DNA from: Desulfobulbaceae bacterium | Lineage (GTDB): Bacteria > Desulfobacterota > Desulfobulbia > Desulfobulbales > Desulfobulbaceae | Assembly (NCBI GenBank): GCA_007121995.1 | Contig: SKJK01000052.1 | Coordinates: 1-6,104, forward strand | DNA: 6,104 nucleotides | Direction of reading: 5' to 3' | Part shown: one piece after another, positions 1-6,104 of the stretch | Layout: every line of letters begins with the position of its first letter | Position numbering within the stretch: position 1 is the first letter of the stretch | Position numbers and translations under genes: made by a program | The notes under the pieces: model-generated | Seen by the model: only the letters and a program-made list of their open reading frames with translations | The model's database searches: none | Told to the model about the DNA's origin: nothing

Positions 1-878
1 GAACAGGCAAGGAACTGGTCGCCCGGGCCGTGCATGATGCCAGTCCGCGTAAAAAAAACGCTTTTATTAAAGTCAATTGTGCCGCCTTGCCGGAAAATCT
101 GTTGGAAAGTGAACTGTTCGGTCATGAAAAAGGGGCGTTTACCGGTGCGGTGGTGACCCGGGTCGGCCGTTTTGAGCAGGCCGATCAAGGGACCATTTTT
201 CTTGATTAGATCGCTGAATTACCGTTGTTGCTGCAATCAAAACTGCTCCGAGTTTTGCAGGAGCAGCAGTTCGAACGTTTGGGAGACTCACGGACCCGGA
301 GCGTTGATGTTCGTATCATCGCGGCCACCAATGTCACCCTTGACCGAGCAGTTGCTCAGGGTACCTTCCGCAATGATTTGTATTATCGTCTCAACGTGGT
401 GCCCATCAATTTGCCGCCTCTGCGCAATCGCCGGGATGATATTCCTTTGCTGCTGGATCATTTTCTCCGTGCCAGTAATGCACGCAACGAAAAATCACTG
501 CGCATGACCAGAGAGTTCCTTGATTTTCTCACCGCCTATGATTGGCCGGGAAATGTGCGGGAATTGCAGAATCTGGTGGAGCGGTTGGTGATCCTGGCCG
601 GAAGTGATGTCCTGCGGGTCGAAGACTTGCCGGACTATATGCTCAGGCCCGAGTCGGTGCGAATTGCAGCGTCCGTGGAGCCGGTTTTGTCATCCGGAAC
701 GGTTGCAACTCCCCCAGGTACACGAAAATCGTTGAAGGATCTGGAGCGGGAACAAGTCGAATCCGCCTTGATCCGTAACGGCTGGGTGCAGTCACGTGCT
801 GCTCGCGAGTTGGGATTGACGCAGAGGCAGATGGGTTATCGTATGAAGAAATTTAATCTGCACCGGCCGGACTACTGA
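1..878 (+). pseudogene. Sigma-54-dependent NifA-like activator, 5' truncated by window edge, interrupted by in-frame TAG
   Basis: This is the 3' part of a bacterial enhancer-binding protein, an AAA+ ATPase that remodels sigma-54 RNA polymerase. The frame is entered at base 3 within Walker A ([11 protein letters not shown]). It continues through [15 protein letters not shown], with the sigma-54-contacting GAFTGA loop at 132-149, to GTIFLD at 189-206. There TAG (207-209) replaces the expected Walker B glutamate. The same frame resumes with IAELPLLLQSKLLRVLQEQ, VDVRIIAATN, FRNDLYYRLNV and WPGNVRELQNLVERL. It ends in a Fis-type helix-turn-helix (about 790-855, SRAARELGLTQRQMGYRMKK) and TGA at 876-878. 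The C-terminus, with GWVQSRAARELGLT, resembles NifA more than NtrC, but the sensory domain lies outside the window, so no symbol is given. There is no frameshift or other lesion. As written, the upstream product lacks the DNA-binding domain, and any restart product (for example TTG at 225) lacks Walker A and GAFTGA. It is either a recent pseudogene, a sequence error or a readthrough gene. Confidence 0.85.
207..209 (+). other. Premature amber codon in Walker B (GAG to TAG)
   Basis: The codons read ATT TTT CTT GAT TAG ATC GCT GAA, which translates as IFLD-stop-IAE. Sigma-54 activators have a conserved DE at this place, and the intact paralog at 2986-4416 in this window reads LLLDEIGDLP. One substitution, G to T at position 207, would explain the stop. 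The frame is open on both sides. Confidence 0.9.
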
Positions 879-945
879 TCGATGTAATCCAGGTGGAGAA
901 ATCCTTCGATAGATAGACCAGTCGTGTTTTTCTTTCCGTATCGCC

Positions 946-974
946 TTGACAGACAGTGACTCTTTGGGTACATC
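946..974 (+). promoter_or_regulatory. Candidate distal promoter (TTGACA -35)
   Basis: A perfect TTGACA lies at 946-951. With 17-bp spacing the -10 position is TACATC (969-974), which matches TATAAT at only three of six bases. The -35 is good and the -10 poor, so this is a weak prediction based on motif matching alone. Confidence 0.2.
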
Positions 975-988
975 TCTGCCGTCCGTCC

Positions 989-1018
989 TTGACACCAACT
1001 GCCCTGTCTGGGTTTAAC
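989..1018 (+). promoter_or_regulatory. Candidate sigma-70 promoter for the PiT/DUF47 operon
   Basis: A perfect TTGACA -35 (989-994) is followed after 18 bp by TTTAAC (1013-1018), which matches TATAAT at four of six bases. Transcription would start near 1025, leaving a leader of only about 10 nt before the ATG at 1036. That is short, so the mRNA would be close to leaderless if this promoter is used. The -10 lies inside the palindrome at 1006-1024, so a repressor bound there could block it. Confidence 0.35.
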
Positions 1019-1024
1019 CACGAC
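1006..1024. promoter_or_regulatory. Imperfect palindrome, candidate operator
   Basis: GTCTGGGTTTAACCACGAC is a 19-bp inverted repeat around a central T, with seven of nine arm positions paired (GTC..GGTT-T-AACC..GAC). It covers the candidate -10 and ends 11 bp before the PiT start codon. The position suits an operator. Chance occurrence in a gap this size is not negligible, and I recognise no specific regulator's consensus. Confidence 0.3.
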
Positions 1025-1035
1025 TTACTACCCGC

Positions 1036-2271
1036 ATGGACATTGCCACTATTGTTCTGGTCCTCGCCATTGGCGGCGGACTGCTCATGGCGTTCAGTAT
1101 CGGTGCCAACGATGCTGCCAATGCCATGGCCTCGTCGGTCGGTTCCAAAGCCCTCAGTGTGCGTCAGGCCGTCCTGGTTGCCGGGGTTCTTGCTTTTCTC
1201 GGTTCGGTTTTTTTAGGTGCCAACGTTGCGGCCACCATCTCCAGGGGGATTATCAATCCGGAACAGATTGATGACAAAAATATATTGATGCTGGGGATGC
1301 TCGCTGCACTCCTTTCCGCCGGTCTATGGGTTTTATTGGCCACGATTACCGGGTTTCCAGTGTCAACCACCCACTCCATCGTGGGCAGTATCCTTGGCTT
1401 CGGCCTGGTAGCGGGGGGGCCGGAAGTGGTGCAGTGGGGAACCATGGTCGCCATCGTCCTCTCCTGGATTATTTCTCCCTTTTTGGGTGCCGTTTTGGCC
1501 TTTGTGGTTTTCACCCATATCCGCAGGAATATCCTGACCGCACAAGACTTCGTCAGAAGCGCTCAGCTGTGGGCCCCCTTCTGGATGGCCATGACCGCTG
1601 CTCTGGTACTGTTTTCCTTCTTCTATAAAATGCCCTTAGGCAAGTCGTTGGGATGGGGTTTTTCCGGCTCTCTTGGGATTATCGCTCTTATCGCCGGACT
1701 AATCTGGTGCGTGGGCTACTGGCTGGTCGGTAAACTGTTTGAAGGAGTGGAAGTGGGCCCTGGTTCCATAGAGGCCCTGTTTCGGCGAATGGAGGTCGGA
1801 ACCGCTTGTTATCTGGCTCTTTCCCTCGGAGCCAATGATGTTGCCAATGCTGTCGGCCCGGTGGCCGCCATCTGGATGATCGCCACCACAGGCGCCCTGG
1901 CACCTCGGGCCGAGGTGCCTATCTTATTGCTGGTGGGAGGAGGCTTGGGAATTGCCGTGGGAATCACGGTACTCGGTCGCAAGGTCATGGCAACAGTGGG
2001 TGAAAGGATCACCCTGTTGACCAATACCCGCAGCTTTTCCGTGGAGTTCGGAGCCGCCACCACCGTGTTGGCGGCTTCCAGCCTTGGTATGCCGGTCTCC
2101 ACCACCCATGCCACTGTGGGTTCGGTGGTCGGCGTTGGGCTGGCACGGGGGTTTGCCGCCGTAAATTTTCGCGTTATCGGCAAGATTGTCGTGTATTGGG
2201 TACTGACGGTGCCCATTGCAGCTTTTACATCCATTGTCATTTTTCAACTGCTTCGCTGGACAGTTCTGTAA
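1036..2271 (+). CDS. pit: PiT-family inorganic phosphate transporter
   Basis: This 411-residue inner-membrane permease belongs to the PiT (PHO4) family, which imports inorganic phosphate, often as a metal-phosphate complex, driven by a proton or sodium gradient. The family's internal inverted duplication is plain. GANDAANA (residues 23-30) is matched by GANDVANA (265-272), and GFPVSTTH (106-113) by GMPVSTTH (351-358). These are the substrate- and ion-binding signatures. Hydrophobic segments run almost end to end, roughly 10-12 helices, with one short polar loop near 233-255. The length is normal for bacterial members without a large central loop. The ATG at 1036 is chosen because an in-frame TAA lies at 1015-1017 and the next ATG (1087) would remove the first helix. 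No Shine-Dalgarno sequence is visible before it. The DUF47 gene follows 32 bp downstream, the usual partner. Coupling ion and substrate preference cannot be read from the sequence. Confidence 0.93.
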   Translation: MDIATIVLVLAIGGGLLMAFSIGANDAANAMASSVGSKALSVRQAVLVAGVLAFLGSVFLGANVAATISRGIINPEQIDDKNILMLGMLAALLSAGLWVLLATITGFPVSTTHSIVGSILGFGLVAGGPEVVQWGTMVAIVLSWIISPFLGAVLAFVVFTHIRRNILTAQDFVRSAQLWAPFWMAMTAALVLFSFFYKMPLGKSLGWGFSGSLGIIALIAGLIWCVGYWLVGKLFEGVEVGPGSIEALFRRMEVGTACYLALSLGANDVANAVGPVAAIWMIATTGALAPRAEVPILLLVGGGLGIAVGITVLGRKVMATVGERITLLTNTRSFSVEFGAATTVLAASSLGMPVSTTHATVGSVVGVGLARGFAAVNFRVIGKIVVYWVLTVPIAAFTSIVIFQLLRWTVL

Positions 2272-2292
2272 ACGGTTCAGCGGGTGCAAGAA

Positions 2293-2298
2293 CGAGGT
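2293..2298 (+). promoter_or_regulatory. Ribosome binding site of the DUF47 gene
   Basis: CGAGGT lies 5 bp before the ATG at 2304. It decides the start in favour of 2304 over the in-frame ATG at 2196, which lies inside the PiT gene. A GTG at 2301 is in frame but too close to the site. Confidence 0.55.
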
Positions 2299-2303
2299 TA
2301 GTG

Positions 2304-2975
2304 ATGCGCATTCCTATTCTGGGTTTAATTGGCGGACGTTCACCCATGGACGGCCTGTTGGAACATTATGGCCAGATCGAAGCGGCCATGGCGCTTATTC
2401 AGGAGTCCCTGCTTTGTTATATCGGCGGCGGGTCGACCTGTAAGGATTTCCTGACCTTGAAAAGTGAACTGGACAATTATGAGGAGACCGCTGATAAAAT
2501 CAAGCGCAATATCCGCAATCATCTCCCCCACAGTCTGTTCATGGCCGTGGACAAAACTTTGTTCATTAACTATACCCGGGCTCAGGATAATATCCTCGAC
2601 GCTGCCCAGGATGCTCTGGACTGGCTCGACATCCACGATGTGCATCTGTCCGATGCCCTCCGAGGCAGCGGTCTGGCCATGGTGGAGGCGGCAGCACGCA
2701 CGGTGGAGGTGCTCAAGCCTGCCCTGGAGGATACGGTCAAACTGGTCCACACCGATATTATGGATCGACAATCCGTTAAGGAGAAATATCGGGCCGTCAG
2801 GATGCAGCACAAGGTGGTTCGCCGGATCAAGTCCCAGATTTTTGCTGAGTTGTTCAAAGAGGAAAATGACTTCAAATCGGTTTTTCAATTACTGCATTTT
2901 TTCGAACATATGCACGAAATGAGTCATAATGCCGAAAATTGCGCCGATATGCTGCGGGCAATGATCGCACGGTAG
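2304..2975 (+). CDS. DUF47/PhoU-like Pit accessory protein
   Basis: This 223-residue soluble, mainly helical protein belongs to the DUF47 (TIGR00153-like) family, related to PhoU. Members are encoded beside PiT permeases and are thought to modulate them; the mechanism is not established. The start MRIPILGLIGGRSPMDGLLEH is typical. There are two PhoU-type acidic motifs, EETAD (residues 60-64) and ENCAD (211-215), expected to contribute to metal binding, one near each end of the helical bundle. The central IKRNIRNHLPHSLFMAVDK and NYTRAQDNILDAAQDALDW segments also fit the family. The length is normal. The start at 2304 is supported by the ribosome site at 2293-2298 and by the family's usual N-terminus. 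Starting at 2196 would overlap the transporter by 76 bp and add 36 residues unlike the family. It is probably co-transcribed with the permease. The stop is TAG, 10 bp from the stop of the opposing regulator gene. Confidence 0.9.
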   Translation: MRIPILGLIGGRSPMDGLLEHYGQIEAAMALIQESLLCYIGGGSTCKDFLTLKSELDNYEETADKIKRNIRNHLPHSLFMAVDKTLFINYTRAQDNILDAAQDALDWLDIHDVHLSDALRGSGLAMVEAAARTVEVLKPALEDTVKLVHTDIMDRQSVKEKYRAVRMQHKVVRRIKSQIFAELFKEENDFKSVFQLLHFFEHMHEMSHNAENCADMLRAMIAR

Positions 2976-2985
2976 CCCCCGTTTC

Positions 2986-4416
2986 TCAGAGGGGAGGTTC
3001 TTTCAGGTGCTGGTAGGCCGTGGGGTCGATACCGGTCCGGCGCAGGATCTTCTGCATGGCCACGCGACTGAGACCGGCCATTTCCGCTGCTCTGGTGATG
3101 TTGCCGGCTGATAGTCCGAGCAGGTTTTCGGTATACTCACGGGTAAACCCCTCCAGCAGTCGGTCACGTGCCAGAATGTAGGGCTCGAGGCCATTGCGGT
3201 CAGGAAGGTGCCCCGGCTCTGGACGCCTGTCTTGACCTGGATGCTCCACTGCATGCAGGTGAAGCGGTTGGATAACCTCTTCATGGCAGAACAAGTGTAT
3301 CCTGCGCACAACATTCTGCAATTCCCGTACATTTCCCGGCCATTTCCGCTGTTTCAACTCCTCCAACGCTGCCAGGGAGAATCTTTTGGTCGGAATGCCC
3401 AATTCACCGGCGAATTTTCTGCTTAAATGGTCGACCAGAAGCGGAATATCCTCACGGATTTCGTTGAGCGCAGGGGTCTGTACCGTGACCACGTTCAGAC
3501 GGTAGAACAGATCTTCCCGAAATTTTCGTTCAGCAATTCTTTCCTCAAGGTCCTGGTTGGTGCTTGCCAGGATACGCACATCTATTTTTTTACTCTTGCT
3601 TCCCCCCAGGGGACGAAGTTCCTGTTCCTGGAGAATCCGCAATAATTTGGTCTGCAGGGCTACTGGCAGGTCTCCGATTTCATCAAGGAGCAGGGAAGAA
3701 CCATTGGCCTCCTCAAACAGGCCGATATGATCGGTGTGGGCACCGGTGAAGGCTCCTTTTTTATGGCCGAACAGTTCACTTTCAAGCAGATGTTCGGGAA
3801 TGGCGGGGCAGTTGACCGCCAGCAAGGGTCGTGCCCCCCTTTTGCTCAGACTGTGAAGAGCCCGGGCCACCAGTTCCTTGCCGGTACCGCTCTGCCCCCG
3901 AATGAGAACGGTGTAATCGGTTCGGGCCAGGGTCTGAATCGTGTCATAAAGACGGCGCATAGGCGGCGTTTCGCCGACAAAATGTTGAAAAACGCTTTCC
4001 TGGCCGATTTTGGCCCGCAGGTTGAGGTTTTCGCGGATCAGTTGGTTGCGCTCCAGGCCTTTTTTGATCACCCGCACAAGGTCGGCGATTTCAAAAGGTT
4101 TGGTGACAAAATCGTAGGCGCCGCGCCGGATCGATTCCACCGCGGTTTCAATGTTGCCGTAAGCGGTCATCATGATGAGAGTGACATAGGGATCGAGATG
4201 GCGAATGTCGACCAGCAGGTCCATGCCGTTTTTCTCCGGCATGCGGATATCCAGCAGAATCAGGTCGAAGCGCTGATCGCGGATCAGTTCCAGGGCATGG
4301 AGGGGATTGGCGTGGGTGACGACCTCAAGGTCATCAAGCTCATAGGAGAGGACGCGTTTCAGCCCCTCAAGCATATCTTTTTCGTCATCGATGATCAGCA
4401 GGCTCTGTTCGTGCAT
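2986..4416 (-). CDS. NtrC-family response regulator, sigma-54-dependent (REC, AAA+, Fis-type HTH)
   Basis: This cytoplasmic response regulator has 476 residues from the ATG at 4416; a GTG one codon upstream (4417-4419) is also possible. The REC domain (about 5-120) has acidic D10/D11, phospho-acceptor D56 in LILLDIRMP, T84 and K106. The AAA+ domain (about 145-380) has Walker A GQSGTGKE (174-181), the sigma-54 contact loop GAFTGA (221-226), Walker B LLLDE (242-246), ILASTN, FREDLFYRLNV and WPGNVRELQNVVRR. The C-terminal Fis-type helix-turn-helix starts near residue 439 (NITRAAEMAGLSRVAMQKIL). All motifs needed for an active enhancer-binding protein are present. It differs from the usual PPLRER-x-EDIP segment, reading TPALNEIREDIP. 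It lies 26 bp downstream of the histidine kinase gene on the same strand, so it is its likely partner and is activated by phosphotransfer. No clear Shine-Dalgarno sequence precedes the start. The overall layout is like AtoC/ZraR/GlrR proteins; the target genes are unknown. Confidence 0.93.
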   Translation of the reverse strand: MHEQSLLIIDDEKDMLEGLKRVLSYELDDLEVVTHANPLHALELIRDQRFDLILLDIRMPEKNGMDLLVDIRHLDPYVTLIMMTAYGNIETAVESIRRGAYDFVTKPFEIADLVRVIKKGLERNQLIRENLNLRAKIGQESVFQHFVGETPPMRRLYDTIQTLARTDYTVLIRGQSGTGKELVARALHSLSKRGARPLLAVNCPAIPEHLLESELFGHKKGAFTGAHTDHIGLFEEANGSSLLLDEIGDLPVALQTKLLRILQEQELRPLGGSKSKKIDVRILASTNQDLEERIAERKFREDLFYRLNVVTVQTPALNEIREDIPLLVDHLSRKFAGELGIPTKRFSLAALEELKQRKWPGNVRELQNVVRRIHLFCHEEVIQPLHLHAVEHPGQDRRPEPGHLPDRNGLEPYILARDRLLEGFTREYTENLLGLSAGNITRAAEMAGLSRVAMQKILRRTGIDPTAYQHLKEPPL

Positions 4417-4442
4417 CACTGGTAAGGGAAGTTGAGTTGTGT

Positions 4443-6104
4443 TCAGGGTGTTGGTTCCTGCTCTATTGGCAGTTGGATAAGAAATCGGGTCCCTGCCTCG
4501 GGATCACTGGTCACGGTGATCTGGCCACCATGTTCCTGGATGATACCATAACTGACCGATAAACCCAGCCCGGTGCCGTCTCCGGTCTGTTTGGTGCTGA
4601 AGAAAGGGTTAAAGATTTTGTTTTGAATCTCTGCAGGGATACCATGGCCATTGTCCTGGAAAATGATTTCCGCCTGTTGCTGTTGTGAGTGATAGGTAGT
4701 CGAAATCCGGATCATGCCCTGCTGCTGGACGGCCTGGAATGCATTGAGGAGCAGATTGACGAAAACCTGTTTCATCTTGTTCCCGTCCACAGCGAGCAGA
4801 GGCAGGTGTTGATCGAGTTGTAATTCAAGGCTTATATTTTTGATTTTACATTGATGTTCCAGCATCTGCACCACCTCGTTGAGCATGGTGTTCAAGGAAG
4901 CAGGAGCTTTACATGAATCCCGACTGCGGGCGAACTGGAGAAGATCTGTGACGATTCGTTTGCAGCTTTGGGTTTGTTTTTCGATTATTTCTAGATCTCT
5001 ATGGCCTTGTTGATCATTGGTGAGCTGGCGTTGAAGCAGGTTGACATAACAGAGAATCACACCCAACGGGTTATTAATTTCATGGGCAACACCGGCGGCC
5101 AACTGGCCCATGGCCACCAGCTTTTCAGTTTGTTGTATCTGTTGTTCCACCCGTTTTTGATCGGTAATGTCCCGGGCGTAGCGGATGATGCTTTCAACCT
5201 GACCTGTCACGTCAAAGAGCGGATAAAAATTGATCAGAAAAATGGTGCCGGTGGTACAGGTTGACTCTTTGGACACAGGCTTTCCGCTGGCCAGCACCTC
5301 CTTCAGGCCGCAGTCGCCGCATGAGGTATGCGCTTCATGGTGCAGTTCATAGCATGGCCTGTTCAATATTGTGTCTATGTCGACATTATAGCGTCGGAGA
5401 TAGGCCTTGTTCACCATTTTAATGCGAAATTCTCGGTCCACTAAAACCACGAGATCCGTGATACCGTCAAACACGGATTGCAGCAGTTCCTTGCTTTGGA
5501 TGAGTCGGTGCACATTGTTGAGACTTTCAACGGCTATGCCGATCTGGCGGCCGATGGAAATCAACAGGTCTTCCTGTTCCAGGGAGAGACTTTCCATATC
5601 CAGACCGGTCAGGGTCATGACGCCCAGGACGTTACCTCGACAATCCAAGGGGATATGCATCAGGCTCCGTCCCCGGTCGCTGCGGAATCGGACCAGCTGT
5701 CCGGTAAAGGCGGAGGTGATGGAATGGCCGAGGTCTTTTTCCGATGGGACTCGATTGGTACAACCGTCCTGTGGTTGGAACGTTTCTTCGTTGGGGGGGA
5801 GGGAAAGTGTAACCCACTCGGGAAGACAGTCTGCGTTTTCCCGGTATCGCAACACCAGCCGGTCCAGGTTTTTTTCATGGAGAAAGATACCCGCCCCCAT
5901 GGCCGGAATCAGCTCCAGGGTGACCCGCAGTGCTCCGGGCAACATGTCGGCCAGCTCAGTGCCCTGTGTGGTCAGTTCGGCGATGGTGTTCAAGGTATGC
6001 AACTCCTGGTTCCGGGCGATTATTTTTTCCTGGAGGAGTTGTTTGGAACAGAACAATGCCTGGGTGCGCTGGGCAACCTGTTCTTCGAGGGTTTGGGTAT
6101 AGGA
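4443..6104 (-). CDS. Sensor histidine kinase with GAF and PAS domains, 5' truncated by window edge
   Basis: The frame is open to the right edge, so 553 C-terminal residues are visible and the start is missing. Numbering from the edge, residues 1-38 form a coiled-coil linker (LEEQVAQRTQAL, RNQELHTLNTIAEL) of the type that follows a membrane or HAMP module. A GAF domain spans about 40-200 and a PAS domain about 205-315. The PAS carries cysteines 251, 262 and 265 (C-x10-C-x2-C). Next comes HisKA with phospho-acceptor H341 in GQLAAGVAHEINNPLG. The HATPase domain has an N box (NLLLNAF, N454), G1 box DNGHGIP (484-490), F box FNPFFSTK and G2 box GTGLGLS (510-516). The order and boxes predict an active autokinase. 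No membrane helix is visible, but one may lie beyond the edge. The TTG at 6054-6056 is not the start, since the coiled coil continues upstream of it. It is the first gene of a kinase-regulator pair, and its stop lies 26 bp before the regulator ATG. The ligand is unknown. Confidence 0.92.
   Translation of the reverse strand, partial: SYTQTLEEQVAQRTQALFCSKQLLQEKIIARNQELHTLNTIAELTTQGTELADMLPGALRVTLELIPAMGAGIFLHEKNLDRLVLRYRENADCLPEWVTLSLPPNEETFQPQDGCTNRVPSEKDLGHSITSAFTGQLVRFRSDRGRSLMHIPLDCRGNVLGVMTLTGLDMESLSLEQEDLLISIGRQIGIAVESLNNVHRLIQSKELLQSVFDGITDLVVLVDREFRIKMVNKAYLRRYNVDIDTILNRPCYELHHEAHTSCGDCGLKEVLASGKPVSKESTCTTGTIFLINFYPLFDVTGQVESIIRYARDITDQKRVEQQIQQTEKLVAMGQLAAGVAHEINNPLGVILCYVNLLQRQLTNDQQGHRDLEIIEKQTQSCKRIVTDLLQFARSRDSCKAPASLNTMLNEVVQMLEHQCKIKNISLELQLDQHLPLLAVDGNKMKQVFVNLLLNAFQAVQQQGMIRISTTYHSQQQQAEIIFQDNGHGIPAEIQNKIFNPFFSTKQTGDGTGLGLSVSYGIIQEHGGQITVTSDPEAGTRFLIQLPIEQEPTP

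Larger units (their letters stand above)
879..1035. other. Intergenic region upstream of the phosphate transporter
   Basis: This 157-bp gap separates the end of the activator gene from the PiT start codon. I see no convincing ORF and no stem-loop followed by a T run. A T-rich tract near 923-937 has no GC-rich hairpin before it. The gap holds two CCTTGACA boxes (944-951 and 987-994) and an imperfect palindrome (1006-1024), listed separately. It is the likely place for the promoter and control of the phosphate genes. Confidence 0.7.

Noticed and set aside
51..58. A8 run as a frameshift site in the first activator gene
   Set aside because: The reading frame is the same before and after the run ([13 protein letters not shown]), so no slippage is needed.
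225..878. A separate intact gene starting at TTG 225
   Set aside because: It begins mid-AAA+ domain, just after Walker B. It is the remainder of the interrupted activator, not an independent gene.
964..980. Sigma-54 promoter upstream of the transporter
   Set aside because: TTGGGTACATCTCTGCC has GG-N10-GC spacing but lacks the conserved CAC after TGG, so it is too weak to list.
940..1020. Pho box before the phosphate genes
   Set aside because: There are isolated CTGTC strings on both strands but no pair of CTGTCAT-like direct repeats at 11-bp spacing.
2196..2303. Upstream ATG start for the DUF47 gene
   Set aside because: It would overlap the transporter by 76 bp and add residues foreign to the family; the ATG at 2304 has a ribosome site and the usual N-terminus.
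2976..2999. Bidirectional terminator between the convergent genes
   Set aside because: CCCC and GGGG can pair around a 10-nt loop, but a 4-bp stem without a T run on either side is not a credible factor-independent terminator.
3727..4425. 232-codon open frame on the + strand opposite the response regulator
   Set aside because: It lies wholly antisense to a gene with every expected motif, resembles no family I know, and has no ribosome site or promoter of its own.
6054..6056. TTG as the true start of the histidine kinase
   Set aside because: The frame stays open to the window edge and encodes coiled-coil linker sequence (LEEQVAQRTQA) directly upstream.
5407..6102. 231-codon open frame on the + strand opposite the histidine kinase
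   Set aside because: Its Ser/Arg-rich composition is typical of an antisense shadow, and the opposite strand encodes clear GAF and PAS sequence.

Overview
This window is chromosomal DNA of moderate GC content. It most resembles an anaerobic deltaproteobacterium (Desulfobacterota, perhaps Desulfuromonadales). That placement is inferred from the gene types: two sigma-54 enhancer-binding proteins, a GAF/PAS histidine kinase with a Cys-rich PAS domain, and a PiT-type phosphate permease paired with a DUF47/PhoU-like partner. No marker gene fixes the taxon.

Layout. (1) Positions 1-878 (+) hold the 3' part of a sigma-54-dependent, NifA-like activator gene. It is cut by the left edge and interrupted by an in-frame TAG exactly where the Walker B glutamate codon should be. 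(2) Positions 879-1035 are a 157-bp non-coding gap with two CCTTGACA boxes and an imperfect palindrome just before the next start codon. (3) Positions 1036-2271 (+) encode a complete PiT-family inorganic phosphate transporter. (4) Positions 2304-2975 (+) encode a complete DUF47/PhoU-like Pit accessory protein, 32 bp downstream and probably co-transcribed. (5) Positions 2986-4416 (-) encode a complete NtrC-family response regulator (REC, AAA+, Fis-type HTH). It converges on the phosphate genes with only 10 bp between stop codons. (6) Positions 4443-6104 (-) encode the C-terminal 553 residues of a histidine kinase (coiled coil, GAF, PAS, HisKA, HATPase). It lies directly upstream of the regulator, and its 5' end is beyond the right edge.

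Function. The PiT and DUF47 pair should form a low-affinity, ion-driven phosphate uptake unit. The kinase and regulator form a two-component system acting at sigma-54 promoters; its stimulus and targets cannot be read from this window. The most anomalous feature is the amber codon in the catalytic Walker B motif of the first gene, whose frame and conservation are otherwise intact on both sides. I found no RNA genes, mobile elements, CRISPR arrays or clear factor-independent terminators.
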